Assembly (NCBI GenBank): GCA_002389265.1
Contig: DGOD01000101.1
Location: forward strand, 1 to 14,192
DNA length: 14,192 bases
Direction of reading: 5' to 3'
Source: Gammaproteobacteria bacterium UBA4475
GTDB lineage: Bacteria; Pseudomonadota; Gammaproteobacteria; Pseudomonadales; Azotimanducaceae
The position numbers and the translations under genes were made by a program. The notes under the pieces were generated by a model. The model searched no databases and was not told the DNA's origin. It was given only the letters and a program-made list of their open reading frames with translations. This document shows positions 7,704 to 14,192 of the stretch, piece by piece (position 1 is the first letter of the stretch; the number at the start of each line of letters is the position of its first letter).

Positions 7704-8894
7704 ATGAGCCAGAAACGAGACGCCGCCATCGTCGGCATACATGAATACCCCTCGAGGGACGTCGAGGGTGAGATCAGCCCCCTGCAAATCAAGGCTGAAT
7801 CGGCCGCCAAGGCCCTAAGTGATGCCGGCCTGAACTGGTCTGATGTGGATGCCATCTATGATGCTGGTGACGGTGGCGGTATGAGCGGCCTGAATATCGC
7901 TGAATATTTTGGCCTGAACCCTAATGTCATCGACACCACCGGCGTTGGCGGCAGCTCCTATGAGTTCCACGCCGCCCACGCCAAGCGCGACATCGCGGCA
8001 GGCAAGGCTAAAGTCGCCCTGCTCACGTACGGCTCCACCGCCCATAGTAATGCCCGCGCCATCGGCGTCGGTGGCCGCGGTGGCGGCTCCATGCACCCGG
8101 CGGAAAACATGGATGCCTTCGCCGGCATGACCCTAATCGCCAACTATGCAATGGTGGCGCACAGGCATATGCATCAGTACGGCACCACCAGCGAGCAGCT
8201 GGCTGAAATTTCAGTGGCCACCCGCTATCATGCCATGCGCAACCCGGAAGCCGTTCGGGCCATGGAAGACCTGGAGTTTCTCGATATCAGAGAGACCACC
8301 ATCAACGATGTTGTCAATTCCCGAATGATTGCCGACCCATTGCATTTACTGGAATGCTGCATGATATCTGACGGCGGTGGGGCCGTTGTCATCGCCTCAC
8401 CAGAGGTGGCGCGGGATTGTCGCAAACCACCGGTTTGGATTCTGGGTAGTGGGGAAGCCACCAAATACCCGAAAAATGGTGGTGATATTACCTCCAGCGC
8501 CGCCGTGCAATCGGCACCGCAAGCATTTGGCGAGGCCGGCGTTACACCAGGTGAGATTGACATCGCCATGATCTATGACTCCTTCAGCATTACTGTACTG
8601 ACCCTGCTTGAAGATCTTGGCTTTTGTAAGAAAGGCGAAGGCGGTGCCTGGGTCAGCGGCGGCAGACTGCGCTTTGACAACCCTAACGGTCCGGCTTTGA
8701 ACACCGATGGCGGTGGTCTGTCGTCAAACCACCCCGGCATGCGCGGTATATTTCTACTGATCGAAGCCGCTCGCCAGTTGCGAGGTGAATCCACATCACA
8801 GGTCAAAGATGCCAGACTCGCTGTCGCCCATGGCAATGGCGGCATGTTAGGCAGCCGCCACTCAGCTGGCACCATTATCCTTGGGAGAGATTAA
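7704..8894 (+). CDS. Thiolase-fold protein lacking the catalytic Cys (Ltp2-like)
   Basis: A thiolase-superfamily protein of 396 residues, of the type annotated as lipid-transfer protein or acetyl-CoA acetyltransferase and usually paired with DUF35. The nucleophile position reads GVGGSSYEFH (about 80-89), with Ser where true thiolases have Cys. The C-terminal active-site Cys loop reads AHGNGG (375-380), with His376. His343 in NTDGGGLSSNHPG is retained, and Tyr291 lies in IYDSFS. In the known Ltp2-DUF35 aldolases of steroid side-chain breakdown the thiolase cysteine is likewise absent and the enzyme performs retro-aldol C-C cleavage. By analogy this may be a CoA-thioester aldolase rather than a thiolase; the substrate is unknown. 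A ribosome-binding-like AAGGGAG lies 12 bases upstream of the ATG. The DUF35 gene follows after two bases. Confidence 0.85.
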   Translation: MSQKRDAAIVGIHEYPSRDVEGEISPLQIKAESAAKALSDAGLNWSDVDAIYDAGDGGGMSGLNIAEYFGLNPNVIDTTGVGGSSYEFHAAHAKRDIAAGKAKVALLTYGSTAHSNARAIGVGGRGGGSMHPAENMDAFAGMTLIANYAMVAHRHMHQYGTTSEQLAEISVATRYHAMRNPEAVRAMEDLEFLDIRETTINDVVNSRMIADPLHLLECCMISDGGGAVVIASPEVARDCRKPPVWILGSGEATKYPKNGGDITSSAAVQSAPQAFGEAGVTPGEIDIAMIYDSFSITVLTLLEDLGFCKKGEGGAWVSGGRLRFDNPNGPALNTDGGGLSSNHPGMRGIFLLIEAARQLRGESTSQVKDARLAVAHGNGGMLGSRHSAGTIILGRD

Positions 8895-8896
8895 TC

Positions 8897-9310
8897 ATGA
8901 GTGATCCAAAACGACCATTACCCCGAGCTGATGAGTTCGATACTCGAGATTTCTGGTCTGCGACCAAGAACAAAGAGTTCAAGTACCAGCAATGCAGCAA
9001 TTGTGAGACCATTATTTTTTACTCCCGCCGACACTGCACAGGCTGTACTGAGGGCAACCTTGAATGGAAAACTGCGACAGGCAGAGGCACGATCTACACC
9101 TTCAGCGTGGTTCGGCAGAGCTATCACCCATTCTTCCGCAACCAGGTGCCTTATGCGGTGGCCTGGATTGATATGGATGAAGGTCCACGTATCCTCTCCA
9201 ACATCGTCGGCGTGACTGACCCCATGAATGACCTCAAGATTGGCCAGGCAGTGACAGTCGAATGGGAAGAGCACGAGGATTTGTGCATACCCCTGTTTAA
9301 GCCTGCCTAA
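8897..9310 (+). CDS. DUF35 zinc-ribbon/OB-fold acyl-CoA-binding partner protein
   Basis: A 137-residue protein of the DUF35 type. An N-terminal helix (about 12-30, DTRDFWSATKNKEF) leads into a rubredoxin-like zinc ribbon with Cys33, Cys36, Cys47 and Cys50 (C-x2-C-x10-C-x2-C). An OB fold follows (about 60-132, GRGTIYTFSVVRQ, then PYAVAWIDMDEGPRILSNIVG). Such proteins form complexes with thiolase-fold enzymes and help bind the CoA end of the substrate. The ATG lies two bases after the thiolase-like stop, and the GGGAGAG inside the end of that gene serves as ribosome binding site, so the two are translationally coupled. The stoichiometric pairing supports an obligate complex. A strong bidirectional terminator follows. 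Confidence 0.93.
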   Translation: MSDPKRPLPRADEFDTRDFWSATKNKEFKYQQCSNCETIIFYSRRHCTGCTEGNLEWKTATGRGTIYTFSVVRQSYHPFFRNQVPYAVAWIDMDEGPRILSNIVGVTDPMNDLKIGQAVTVEWEEHEDLCIPLFKPA

Positions 9311-9340
9311 GGTTAAACCCACATAAAGTTAAACCCGCTC

Positions 9341-9370
9341 AAAAAAAGCCCGCAGTAAGCGGGCTTTTTT
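9341..9370. terminator. Bidirectional Rho-independent terminator
   Basis: The stem GCCCGC (9348-9353) pairs with GCGGGC (9359-9364) around the five-base loop AGTAA. Seven A residues precede it and six T residues follow it. The A- and T-runs make it functional on both strands, ending the thiolase-DUF35 transcript and the convergent DUF1993 operon. A direct repeat GTTAAACCC (9312-9320 and 9328-9336) lies just before it. Confidence 0.93.
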
Positions 9371-9401
9371 GTTTCATTTTCAAACTGCGATCAATGCCGA
9401 A

Positions 9402-9902
9402 CTATGGCTTGCCAAGATAATCCATCTTGCCTAAGACAACACCATTGTGCCGCAGGATGTTATAGGCCGTGACCGAGTGGAATGAGAAATTCCCCATCAC
9501 ATAGGACATCAGGTAAGTGAGGCCATCGAACTTTAGCTCAGCGCCACCAACCGGCAAGGTAATAATCTTGGTCTCAGCGCCTTCAAACTGGGCTGGGGTC
9601 AGACTCTCGAGAAACCTCAGGGTTGCGCTGATACGGGTCTGCAGCTCAGCAAAGGTCTCTTCCGTGTCTTCCATCACCGGCGCTTCAATACCCGCCAACT
9701 GAGCGGTGCCACGTCGAGCAGAGTCAGAGGCAATCTGAATTTGACGTTTAAGGGGAAACATATCTGGCGCCAGACGGGCGTTAATCAGGACAGAGGGATC
9801 AATCTGCTTTTCTTCGGCAAAGGCTTCTGCCTTCGCCAAAATGGCAGCCAGACTGGTCAGGGTGCGCTTCATGGCGGGAACGGCGACTTCATACAGTGAC
9901 AT
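9402..9902 (-). CDS. DUF1993 family protein
   Basis: A 166-residue soluble helical protein. It carries the DUF1993 pattern SLYEVAVPAMKRTLTSLAAILAKAEAFA at the N terminus, then ARLAPDMFPLKRQIQIASDSARR (about 42-64), and a C-terminal FSFHSVTAYNILRHNGVVLGKMDY. The family is thought to share the DinB-like four-helix bundle, and the His residues near the C terminus recall DinB metal ligands. No function is established. The ATG has AAGGA about seven bases upstream. It is the last gene of the minus-strand PHP / FAS1-like / MaoC-like group, 93 bases after the MaoC-like gene, and ends at the bidirectional terminator. Its role beside hydratases is unexplained. Confidence 0.85.
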   Translation of the reverse strand: MSLYEVAVPAMKRTLTSLAAILAKAEAFAEEKQIDPSVLINARLAPDMFPLKRQIQIASDSARRGTAQLAGIEAPVMEDTEETFAELQTRISATLRFLESLTPAQFEGAETKIITLPVGGAELKFDGLTYLMSYVMGNFSFHSVTAYNILRHNGVVLGKMDYLGKP

Positions 9903-9995
9903 GGTGTTTCCTTGGAGGTATATGGTGCCCTAGAGATTGGGATGCGCGCTGCATAAATCAATAGCCAGCCAAGCCACGGTTTTGCGAACTGGGTG

Positions 9996-10412
9996 TTAGC
10001 CCAGCGGCAACTGTACTGTTGCGGTACCAAACACCCGGGTTTCACCCTTCTCGTTGGACACGGTCAGGTCTATCTCCACCTGGCCATCTTCTTCATTGAC
10101 GTCAGTGACGACGCCAGAGATCGTGTGCTTTTCATCGGCAATAACCGGCGCTCGAAACACCGTATCGATCGCCTTGATCTCAGCATCTGGCGCCCAGTGA
10201 TGAATCATCGCGACCAGATAGCCTTGATTGAGAATTCCGGGCACCATGGCGCCTGGCAGACCCTCTTTACGAGCCCCTTCATGGTCGGTGAAGCGCGGCC
10301 CACCCCAACCCACCAACTTGGCGAACTGACTGGCAATCGCCAGAGAAGTATCAGGAATAAACGTCGGCAAGTCTTCGCCAAATACTACTTCCTGGATCGT
10401 TGAAATAGCCAT
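9996..10412 (-). CDS. MaoC-like (hotdog fold) dehydratase subunit
   Basis: A single hotdog domain of 138 residues in the MaoC/PaaZ C-terminal group, which hydrate enoyl-CoAs or dehydrate 3-hydroxyacyl-CoAs. The region FAKLVGWGGPRFTDHEGARKEG (about 30-51) lines up with the usual hydratase motif G-D-x-N-P-x-H. Trp36 falls at the catalytic Asp position and Phe41 at the His position, although Asp43 and His44 lie close by. LPGAMVPGILNQGYL and VFRAPV are family-like. The ATG at 10410-10412 overlaps the stop of the FAS1-like gene by one base (TGATG), with GGAG eight bases upstream. A TTG just ahead is a less likely start. The coupled pair probably forms a heterodimeric double-hotdog enzyme. Whether it is an active hydratase is uncertain. 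Confidence 0.82.
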   Translation of the reverse strand: MAISTIQEVVFGEDLPTFIPDTSLAIASQFAKLVGWGGPRFTDHEGARKEGLPGAMVPGILNQGYLVAMIHHWAPDAEIKAIDTVFRAPVIADEKHTISGVVTDVNEEDGQVEIDLTVSNEKGETRVFGTATVQLPLG

Positions 10413-10861
10413 CAACTTTTCTCCCGCATCACAACCCGACTATCCGCATTCGCCAGATGCTGGCCGGCGGCGTCGAAAAATTCAATTCTTGAAACTGCGA
10501 ACACCATGCGTCCAGAACGTCCGGTTTTACTGTAGATATCATGCAGATGAGTACGACCTGTGATGGTCGTGCCAGGCCGCACCGGGAGAAAACATTCAAC
10601 GCCTTTGCCCGCATCCATGCCAAGCCCGAATCGCGGAAAGTTTTCTGGTAACGCCCGACTCCCACTCAAGCTCGCGACAAAAGTCGGCGGTGCCTGGAAA
10701 TCCGGATGGGCCGGGTCCAGAAAGCGCGCGGCCGTTTCCCCGCACAGGCGGGCATATTCAATAGTCTTCTCAGCGGGAATCACGAATGTCTTCTCGTCAA
10801 AATCCTGATTCAAAAACTGGTCCCGCGCTTCTGCTATGTCCTGGTCCACGATCATCCCCAT
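10412..10861 (-). CDS. FAS1-like dehydratase (MaoC N-terminal-type) subunit
   Basis: A 149-residue hotdog protein of the FAS1-like dehydratase group, the half that in many two-domain hydratases is fused N-terminal to a MaoC domain. FVIPAEKTIEYARLCGE (about 26-42), APPTFVASL (about 57-65), VECFLPVRPGTTITGRTHLHDIYSKTGRSGRMVF (about 88-121) and the final VVMREKS follow the family pattern. This half usually shapes the acyl-chain pocket rather than supplying catalytic residues. I see no canonical hydratase Asp/His pair. The ATG at 10859-10861 lacks a clear Shine-Dalgarno sequence, and the ATG two codons in is an alternative. It lies 50 bases after the PHP gene, across a 15-base near-perfect palindrome, and is coupled to the MaoC-like gene. 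Confidence 0.85.
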   Translation of the reverse strand: MGMIVDQDIAEARDQFLNQDFDEKTFVIPAEKTIEYARLCGETAARFLDPAHPDFQAPPTFVASLSGSRALPENFPRFGLGMDAGKGVECFLPVRPGTTITGRTHLHDIYSKTGRSGRMVFAVSRIEFFDAAGQHLANADSRVVMREKS

Positions 10862-10889
10862 TTTATTGATACAAGCTTAATGCCAGCTC

Positions 10890-10904
10890 AGCGCAGGCTG
10901 CGCT
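10890..10904. promoter_or_regulatory. Interrupted palindrome between PHP and FAS1-like genes
   Basis: AGCGCAG and CTGCGCT are exact inverted repeats around one central base. In RNA it could fold as a five-base-pair stem (AGCGC/GCGCT) with a five-base loop. It lies in the 50-base gap, 29 bases before the FAS1-like start. It could be an operator, or a processing or attenuation hairpin; no T-run follows on the minus strand. Confidence 0.35.
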
Positions 10905-10911
10905 CTAGTGC

Positions 10912-11547
10912 TCAGACCGTCCCTTTCAGGCTCACCGCCTCAAATTTACCCGCTTTCAATGCTGCGACCAGATCATCCATGGATTCTATTTGATCGTCAA
11001 ATCGAGTTGCGCAGCGGCCCACATGGCTGACGATATGAGAATCGCTGCCGCCGACGCCTTGATAGTTCAGGCGAGTGGCATTATCGATTGCGATCTGGTC
11101 TTCTTGATCGCGACTGCCGCCATTATAAATTTCGACAATATTGACGCCCTCGGGCACACCCAGCTCATCCGTATGGGCAAACATTCCCACCCGCGGGCGA
11201 CCTGGATGACAAGGCACGGCTACCGCCCCGTGAGCGTTACAAGCTTCAATGACCTTGGCCAGAGGTAGAGCAATACTGGCGAAATCAAACGCCTCTTGTA
11301 AGGCCGGTGTGACGCCGTAGACCAACACATGGCCATATTCCGTCTCGACCTCGCTGGCCTTGAGAATACACAGGTCAAACTTCTCGGCGAGAGCACTATA
11401 ATCGGATTCATTATCGAATTGGCGGTGCTCTGTCAGGACAAAGCCGTCCAGCGGCAGGTTCTTCGAACGAATCCACTGGCAATAGTTCTCGACCTTGGCG
11501 CGACCATCGTCTGACTTGATGGAATGTGTATGTAAGTCCAGTAACAC
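10912..11547 (-). CDS. PHP-domain metal-dependent phosphoesterase
   Basis: A 211-residue PHP-fold protein, probably a metal-dependent phosphoesterase. The four PHP motifs are visible: LLDLHTHSIKSDDG (motif 1, about 2-15), TEHRQFDN (motif 2), EVETEYGHVLVYG (motif 3) and the later CHPGRPR and GGSDSHIVSHVG (motif 4). These supply the His/Asp/Glu ligands of a di- or trinuclear metal site. The start is set at GTG 11545-11547, with GGGG five bases upstream, so the protein begins MLLDLHTHS. The open frame runs to 11700, but the extra 51 residues have no PHP character. The probable first gene of the minus-strand group, it is followed after 50 bases by the FAS1-like gene. The substrate is unknown, and its place in a dehydratase operon is not explained. 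Confidence 0.85.
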   Translation of the reverse strand: MLLDLHTHSIKSDDGRAKVENYCQWIRSKNLPLDGFVLTEHRQFDNESDYSALAEKFDLCILKASEVETEYGHVLVYGVTPALQEAFDFASIALPLAKVIEACNAHGAVAVPCHPGRPRVGMFAHTDELGVPEGVNIVEIYNGGSRDQEDQIAIDNATRLNYQGVGGSDSHIVSHVGRCATRFDDQIESMDDLVAALKAGKFEAVSLKGTV

Positions 11548-11918
11548 GAGTACCCCGACAAAATGTAAGAAAAGTTGGATGCAATGAGCCGGACAAAACT
11601 GCCACAAGGGTCGCCGATGTGCAAGTGACATTGATGGTATATCGTTTATTGCCAAGCGCCAGCCCAATGAATCCGGCAGAAATTTGCAGAGAATGGCCAC
11701 CTCGACCCGACGTTACCAAGACCCAGGTAAAATAGGTCGTCGTCAAAGCCTAACGCACGCTTTTTCACCGCGCAGCAGAGACCCGCTCACGGTATATGGA
11801 TGCGTTTAATGATTGTCGCGGCTATCGATTCTAACGTACTCTTGCCGAGGTTCCACGGTATCGACCTCACCCGTTAGGCACCTAGCCACTTTTAGCCATC
11901 GCCAGGTACTAATGCGAC
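11548..11918. other. Divergent intergenic region between PHP and MFS genes
   Basis: This 371-base gap separates divergent genes and should hold both promoters, but I found no convincing sigma70 pair on either strand. One inverted repeat is notable: GAGGT (11847-11851) and ACCTC (11864-11868) around 12 bases, about 50 bases before the MFS start. Short open frames here overlap on both strands with atypical composition and are probably not genes. No RNA gene was recognised. Confidence 0.45.
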
Positions 11919-13163
11919 ATGAATGAATCAACGACCGCGGCAACACCTTTGGTAACAACAAACAATCCGTACCGCTGGGCTCTGCTCGCTGGCGTCTGGT
12001 TGCTGTATTGTGCGTTCGGCCTGACGGCCACCAGCTTTGCACCAATGACAGGTTTGATCGAGTCTGACTTGAAGCTCAGCCATGCAGCCATGGGCAGTAT
12101 TATGGGTGCCTGGCAGTTGGTGTATATTTTCTCAGCGATACCCTGCGGTATTCTGCTCGACAAACTCGGGCCGCGGTGGGCTTTAACCGCCGGCGGCCTG
12201 CTGATCGCCGCCTCTACCTTGTTTCGCGGTATGGCTGACAGCTACAGCACCATGCTGTTCGCTGTCATGCTGTTCGGCATCGGTGGGCCCATCATTTCAG
12301 CAGGCGCACCGAAGGTCGTCACCTCTTTGTTTACCGGGTCCTCGCGCGGCCTGGCGATGGGTATCTATATGACTGGACCCGCCATAGGCGGCGTCATTTC
12401 TTTGACCCTAACCCATTCAACCCTACTGCCAAGCCTTGGCAATGACTGGCGCAATGTCATGTTTTTGTGGACCGGGTTTGCGCTGTTGGTCAGCTTTATT
12501 TGGCTCGCCATCGCTTTTCACCCCACCCTAAATCGGGCTTCTACGGCGCCCTCAAACACACCCGCTGTACCACAAATACAAGTGATCAAGATGTTACTGA
12601 GCAATCCAGCTGTCATACTGGTGCTGTCGATGAGTGTCGGCGTCTTCCTGTTCAATCACGGGCTCAACAACTGGCTGCCTGAATTATTACGTCACGATGG
12701 CATGAGCTTGATCACCGCAGGCTATTGGGCTGCGATCCCAACCTTGATCGGTATTGTCGGCTCATTGACGATCCCGCGGCTTGCCACGCCCGCTCGACGC
12801 TTTCCAATTCTCATCGGCTTGAGTCTGTGTGCCGCGGGCGCGAGCATCTTGTTGCAATTTCAATCTGAGGCTTTGCTGTTCAGCGGTTTGCTGCTGCAAG
12901 GCATTGCCCGTTCAGCCTTGATGACGGTGCTGATTTTAACCCTGGTTGAACTGCCGGGCATTGGCGACCGTTATGCCGGTGTTGCGAGCGGCCTGTTCTT
13001 CTCTGCCGCTGAAGTCGGTGGCATGCTTGGTCCCTTGTCGCTGGGTCTGCTTTACGACTTTACCGGCCAATTCGATGCGGGATTATACTTGCTGACTGCC
13101 GTCGGGTTCGGTCTGGCATTGAGCACGCGCCGCTTAAGCCGCCTGTCCCAATCTGATCATTAA
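11919..13163 (+). CDS. MFS transporter, CynX/NimT-like
   Basis: A 414-residue polytopic inner-membrane protein with about 12 hydrophobic segments and the Major Facilitator layout. A motif-A-like loop, GILLDKLGPRWAL (about 77-89), follows segment 2. Segments 4-5 carry GIGGPIISAGAPKVVTSLF and GLAMGIYMTGPAIGGVISL, as in the CynX/NimT or nitrate/glycerate-type MFS groups. Residues about 205-225 (NRASTAPSNTPAVP) form the central cytoplasmic loop. The substrate cannot be read from the sequence; the position 60 bases ahead of a P450 gene on the same strand suggests import or export of a related hydrophobic compound or product. The ATG has only a distant AGG (12 bases), so translation initiation looks weak. 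Confidence 0.88.
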   Translation: MNESTTAATPLVTTNNPYRWALLAGVWLLYCAFGLTATSFAPMTGLIESDLKLSHAAMGSIMGAWQLVYIFSAIPCGILLDKLGPRWALTAGGLLIAASTLFRGMADSYSTMLFAVMLFGIGGPIISAGAPKVVTSLFTGSSRGLAMGIYMTGPAIGGVISLTLTHSTLLPSLGNDWRNVMFLWTGFALLVSFIWLAIAFHPTLNRASTAPSNTPAVPQIQVIKMLLSNPAVILVLSMSVGVFLFNHGLNNWLPELLRHDGMSLITAGYWAAIPTLIGIVGSLTIPRLATPARRFPILIGLSLCAAGASILLQFQSEALLFSGLLLQGIARSALMTVLILTLVELPGIGDRYAGVASGLFFSAAEVGGMLGPLSLGLLYDFTGQFDAGLYLLTAVGFGLALSTRRLSRLSQSDH

Positions 13164-13179
13164 CTGTAAATTAAAGTGT

Positions 13180-13191
13180 GTTAACGTTAAC
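13180..13191. promoter_or_regulatory. 12-bp perfect palindrome upstream of the P450 gene
   Basis: GTTAACGTTAAC is a perfect palindrome, 17 bases after the MFS stop and 32 bases before the P450 ATG. The position and AT-rich symmetric form suit an operator for a local repressor or activator. No regulator gene is visible in the window. A weaker symmetric GGCCTGGCC (13192-13200) adjoins it. Confidence 0.4.
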
Positions 13192-13223
13192 GGCCTGGCC
13201 AATAGCACACAGATGGACATGTT

Positions 13224-14192
13224 ATGAGCGAACAACTGAAAGAAGAACAGGCGCCTGCCGACCGAGCAACCATGAGCCCATTTCTAGGCGACAATGCGCC
13301 ACCGGTGATCAGCGACCCCTATTCCGTACCCATCGAGGACATCAATGTCATCGATGGTCGACTCTTCGAACAGGACCTGCATTGGGCTCACTTCGAGCGC
13401 CTGCGCGCCGAGGATCCGGTTCATCTCAATGAATTGCCTGCGATTGGCCGCTACTGGTCGATCACCAAATTCGAAGACATTATGTTCATCGATAAGAACC
13501 ACGATATGTTCTCATCTGCACACGGTATTGCCATTGGCCCTCGGGTCGACGCCGAGCCAAATCCTGCGGATCTGAATCTGTCGATGTTTATCGCGATGGA
13601 CCCGCCGAAGCATGACCTGCAACGAGCGACCGTTAGTGGCGTCGTCGCCCCGCCCAATCTGGCGAAGATGGAAAGCACGATCCGCGAACGAGCTGGTAAA
13701 ATACTCGACGACCTGCCCCGTGGCGAGACCTTCAACTGGGTTGATCGTGTCTCGATTGAATTGACGACACAGATGCTGGCCACCCTGTTCGACTTTCCTT
13801 TCGAAGACCGCCGGAAGCTGACCCGTTGGTCAGACGTTGCCACCGCCGCGCCCGGCACTGGCGTAGTAGAATCAGAAGATCAACGCCGCACAGAATTACT
13901 GGAGTGTCTGGCGTACTTCACCACGCTGTGGAATGAGCGGGCGGCGATGAAAGAGCCGGGCTCCGACTTGATTTCGATGCTGGCTCACGGCAAAGATACC
14001 AAGGATATGCAGCCATTTGAGTTCCTCGGCAATCTGATTTTATTGATTGTCGGTGGCAATGATACAACCCGCAACTCCATGAGTGGCGGTGTTCTGGCAT
14101 TGAATCAGAACCCCGCGGAATACGACAAACTTCGAGCCAACCCTGGGCTGATTCCGAATATGGTCTCAGAAATTATTCGCTGGCAGACACCT
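13224..14192 (+). CDS. Cytochrome P450, CYP153-like (3' truncated by window)
   Basis: The first 323 residues of a cytochrome P450, open to the window end. It resembles CYP153 alkane and fatty-acid terminal hydroxylases: MDPPKHDLQR (about 129-138), the long stretch TFNWVDRVSIELTTQMLATLFDFPFEDRRKLTRWSDVATA (about 170-209), and the I-helix GGNDTTRNSM (277-286), whose Asp-Thr-Thr takes part in oxygen activation. EIIRWQTP at the end marks the K-helix region, where the ExxR motif is expected (the first E and R are visible). The heme Cys loop lies beyond the edge. The enzyme would need ferredoxin and ferredoxin reductase, not seen here. The ATG at 13224 has a weak GGA seven bases upstream. It likely forms a transcription unit with the MFS gene 60 bases upstream. 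The subfamily is from recognition of motifs only. Confidence 0.9.
   Translation, partial: MSEQLKEEQAPADRATMSPFLGDNAPPVISDPYSVPIEDINVIDGRLFEQDLHWAHFERLRAEDPVHLNELPAIGRYWSITKFEDIMFIDKNHDMFSSAHGIAIGPRVDAEPNPADLNLSMFIAMDPPKHDLQRATVSGVVAPPNLAKMESTIRERAGKILDDLPRGETFNWVDRVSIELTTQMLATLFDFPFEDRRKLTRWSDVATAAPGTGVVESEDQRRTELLECLAYFTTLWNERAAMKEPGSDLISMLAHGKDTKDMQPFEFLGNLILLIVGGNDTTRNSMSGGVLALNQNPAEYDKLRANPGLIPNMVSEIIRWQTP

Noticed and set aside
7815..8096. Minus-strand open frames inside the thiolase-like gene
   Set aside because: Gly/Ala-rich mirror of a well-supported coding region, with no ribosome binding site or family resemblance.
11548..11700. N-terminal extension of the PHP protein up to 11700
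   Set aside because: The extra 51 residues lack PHP character, while GTG 11545-11547 has a Shine-Dalgarno sequence and starts right at motif 1.
7704..14192. A complete steroid side-chain degradation (igr-like) operon
   Set aside because: The thiolase-fold/DUF35 pair, MaoC halves and P450 recall it, but no acyl-CoA dehydrogenase pair is present, the strands are split, and the P450 looks like CYP153 rather than CYP125.
1..14192. CRISPR arrays, insertion sequences, tRNA or rRNA genes, phage or defence genes
   Set aside because: No regularly spaced repeats with spacers, no transposase, integrase or nuclease families, and no cloverleaf-like stretch were found by eye on either strand.

Overview
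The window reads as a chromosomal segment of a free-living gammaproteobacterium, probably marine or otherwise environmental. This is inferred from the close resemblance of RF2, LysS and CoaE to gammaproteobacterial proteins, the conserved prfB-lysS order, an FNR/Anr-type operator, and fatty-acid or hydrocarbon-type catabolic genes. I could not run a phylogenetic search, so the genus is unknown. There are no rRNA, tRNA, CRISPR or insertion sequences. The right edge cuts through a cytochrome P450 gene.

Layout. (1) 58-540 (+): a short GreA/GreB-like transcription factor, convergent with the next block. (2) 774-7521, all on the minus strand and read right to left: a two-CBS-domain protein, coaE (dephospho-CoA kinase), prfB (RF2, with the classical programmed +1 frameshift), lysS (lysyl-tRNA synthetase), an NhaC-type Na+/H+ antiporter, a VOC/glyoxalase-fold protein and a DUF1614 membrane protein. 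A decayed 15-bp tandem repeat begins inside the last lysS codons and runs into the lysS-nhaC gap. (3) 7522-7703: a divergent promoter region with a perfect FNR/Anr box, placed where it could activate the CBS gene, and a sigma70-like promoter candidate facing right. (4) 7704-9310 (+): a thiolase-like protein without the thiolase cysteine, translationally coupled to a DUF35 zinc-ribbon/OB-fold partner and closed by a bidirectional terminator. (5) 9402-11547 (-): a PHP-domain phosphoesterase, a FAS1-like dehydratase half, a MaoC-like dehydratase half and a DUF1993 protein, probably one operon. (6) 11919-14192 (+): an MFS transporter followed by a CYP153-type P450, truncated by the window.

How the parts fit. 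The right half looks like an accessory catabolic cluster for acyl-CoA-type substrates: a P450 to hydroxylate, a transporter to move substrate, a split two-subunit hydratase, and a thiolase-fold/DUF35 pair resembling Ltp2-type retro-aldolases. The substrate cannot be read from the sequence. The left half is mostly translation and cofactor housekeeping. Several starts are revised from the longest open frame on ribosome-binding-site grounds (VOC, lysS, coaE, CBS, MaoC, PHP), and prfB has to be joined across its frameshift.
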